64,000 bases of DNA from Ensifer adhaerens (GTDB lineage: Bacteria; Pseudomonadota; Alphaproteobacteria; Rhizobiales; Rhizobiaceae). The notes below the pieces were generated by a model. That model was not told where the DNA came from. It searched no databases and saw nothing but the letters and a program-made list of their open reading frames with translations. The stretch lies in assembly GCF_002940685.1 (NCBI RefSeq), contig NZ_PNFP01000013.1:186001-250000 (forward strand). The letters are read 5' to 3'. This document shows, one piece after another, positions 62,882 to 64,000 of this stretch. Position 1 is the first letter of the stretch. Each line of letters opens with the position of its first letter. A program made the translations under genes and the position numbers.

Positions 62882-63865
62882 TTAGCTACCATTCGCAACA
62901 TCCAATAGCCGGAGAAGCGCCTTATTCGAAGGGTCACGCATATACACCTTATAACCCGGCGCTATTTCTCCTGGGAACGAAATAACCTCAGCCAGTGAGA
63001 ACATAACGTCGGAACAAGCCTCCATAGTCTGGAAAACCGTTCGTGCTACCCATGGAGACAGCGAAACGATGGCTGAATTGTAATAGTGCTCCTCTTTCCA
63101 CGGATAATCACCGTAATGTCGCGACTTCGGGTCTACACAGAAGCCTTTCTCGGTCGCAAAGATGGTATCAATCGTGGTGCCTCCATGAATAATGCCGTCC
63201 CTTGAAGCCCGCAAAGCTTTGAAAAAAGGGGCATGCTTCTCATACATCTCGGCAACGCCAGGCGGCAGCCCGTAGCGATCAGCTATTTCTTTTGCGGTAC
63301 GAGACGTATCACCGTTGAGCACTACCTTGGAAAACGTGGGAGGCAGTTTATGTCTTTTTCGTTTTGTCTCCATTTCGGCGTCCAGCAATGTAATTTTGTC
63401 ATTCCAGAAACGGGCGACAGCCTCTTGAAGAAGATCAAACACCGAACGGGCAACCGTGATCAGGTATTCAAGCTCTGTCTTTACAAAAGAGCTTATCAAT
63501 AATCTATCGATACTTTCGCGAGACGCATGTAAATGCTCAAGCTTGGCTACACTTGTGGCCATCAAATGAAAGTCATCACAAATGCTGCTGAACAGCGGCA
63601 CCAACTGCGGCCAGCTTGCTCTTTGCCAGATAAAATCGATAAATCCGAAAAAGACGTCAGAGGGATCTGCTGGGAATTCAGCTAGATAGGCTGCGTGACC
63701 TACATCAACAACGCTAATCTTCATCAATTTTTTGTCGCCAGTGGGGATCCACTGGCTCCACGATTGGCCATCCCATACCGGCATCAACAACACGTTACGG
63801 CCATCAAGCACGGACGTGTCGATGTGCGACAAATGGCCCAGCTCACTAGATTCAATCTGTTTCAT
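62882..63865 (-). CDS. Hypothetical protein of the island
   Basis: A 327-residue soluble protein with no signal peptide or membrane helix. It has a helical middle (SSICDDFHLMATSVAKLEHLHASRESIDRLL) and an RxxRDGIIHGG motif near residue 225 that recalls HEPN-like or Abi-like R-x4-6-H elements, although I cannot confirm a family. It converges on the KAP gene with a 58-base gap. I use the ATG at 63865; a TTG two codons upstream is also in frame. GC is low, as in the KAP gene. Confidence 0.65.
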   Translation of the reverse strand: MKQIESSELGHLSHIDTSVLDGRNVLLMPVWDGQSWSQWIPTGDKKLMKISVVDVGHAAYLAEFPADPSDVFFGFIDFIWQRASWPQLVPLFSSICDDFHLMATSVAKLEHLHASRESIDRLLISSFVKTELEYLITVARSVFDLLQEAVARFWNDKITLLDAEMETKRKRHKLPPTFSKVVLNGDTSRTAKEIADRYGLPPGVAEMYEKHAPFFKALRASRDGIIHGGTTIDTIFATEKGFCVDPKSRHYGDYPWKEEHYYNSAIVSLSPWVARTVFQTMEACSDVMFSLAEVISFPGEIAPGYKVYMRDPSNKALLRLLDVANGS

Positions 63866-63905
63866 CAGCAACGACAGGATGGGGAACGAGGGTACGGTGG
63901 GCCAT

Positions 63906-64000
63906 TTACGCGATATGATACTTTAGACGGCGTTTAACGAACGCGGGTTGCGAACCTTCAAGAATGTCGATGATCCGCTGGTTGATACGGGGATTCTCGA
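63906..64000 (-). CDS. C-terminal end of an unidentified gene (continues outside window)
   Basis: From the right edge to a TAA at 63906 the minus strand encodes 31 residues ending with a basic tail (FVKRRLKYHIA). It lies 40 bases upstream of the hypothetical gene on the same strand, a spacing that suggests an operon. The tail is too short for a family call. Confidence 0.4.
   Translation of the reverse strand, partial: ENPRINQRIIDILEGSQPAFVKRRLKYHIA

Overview
The window looks like a large replicon of a Rhizobiaceae bacterium, most likely Ensifer/Sinorhizobium or a close relative. The evidence is high GC over most of its length, rhizobial-type flagellin, a DUF1476 protein, IlvD/Edd sugar-acid catabolism, many ABC and TRAP uptake operons, and a complete nosRZDFYLX cluster. 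Whether it is chromosome or megaplasmid cannot be decided from sequence alone.

Layout, left to right. (1) 1-4.0 kb: the 3' end of an SGNH hydrolase gene, a conserved secreted-type protein, a CorA transporter and an RlpA-like lipoprotein. (2) 4.3-11.1 kb: a leftward quinate/shikimate-type operon (TRAP transporter, AroE-like dehydrogenase, QuiC-type 3-dehydroshikimate dehydratase) under a divergent TetR regulator with a near-perfect 16-bp palindrome between them. (3) 11.4-12.5 kb: an acidic orphan protein and an N-terminally short DUF1476 (ATPase zeta-like) paralogue. (4) 12.6-23.6 kb: sugar and sugar-acid catabolism. This comprises an IlvD/Edd dehydratase, a DHDPS-like lyase and a GntR regulator; then a second GntR regulator, galactonate dehydratase and an SDR dehydrogenase, divergent from araFGH-galM across a perfect 17-bp palindrome. 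(5) 24.0-27.5 kb: a betaine-type ABC transporter followed by a small XRE regulator.

(6) 27.6-40.3 kb: nitrous oxide respiration and nitric oxide defence. It holds nosRZDFYLX with FNR-like boxes, two small unknown genes plus a YtfE-type repair gene with an NnrR-like box, and nsrR/hmp diverging across two NsrR-type operators. (7) 40.4-44.8 kb: a sulfite oxidase family enzyme with an extra N-terminal domain, a LuxR-type regulator converging on an orphan flagellin (both genes share the same 14-bp upstream motif), and a tiny lipoprotein. (8) 45.1-59.9 kb: the most unusual locus. An oligopeptide ABC transporter with a Tat-type binding protein is combined with an S12 (beta-lactamase-fold) hydrolase, an M81/MlrC-type metallopeptidase and a DadA-like oxidase. 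It is flanked by a second, inverted copy of the regulator, binding protein and S12 hydrolase set. The enzyme pair resembles the MlrB/MlrC classes used to degrade microcystin.

(9) 60.35-64 kb: a terminator and a truncated 3' piece of initiator tRNA (CAT anticodon) mark an apparent attachment junction. Beyond it the base composition drops, and a KAP-family P-loop NTPase, an unknown protein and a partial gene suggest the start of an integrated island that continues past the window.
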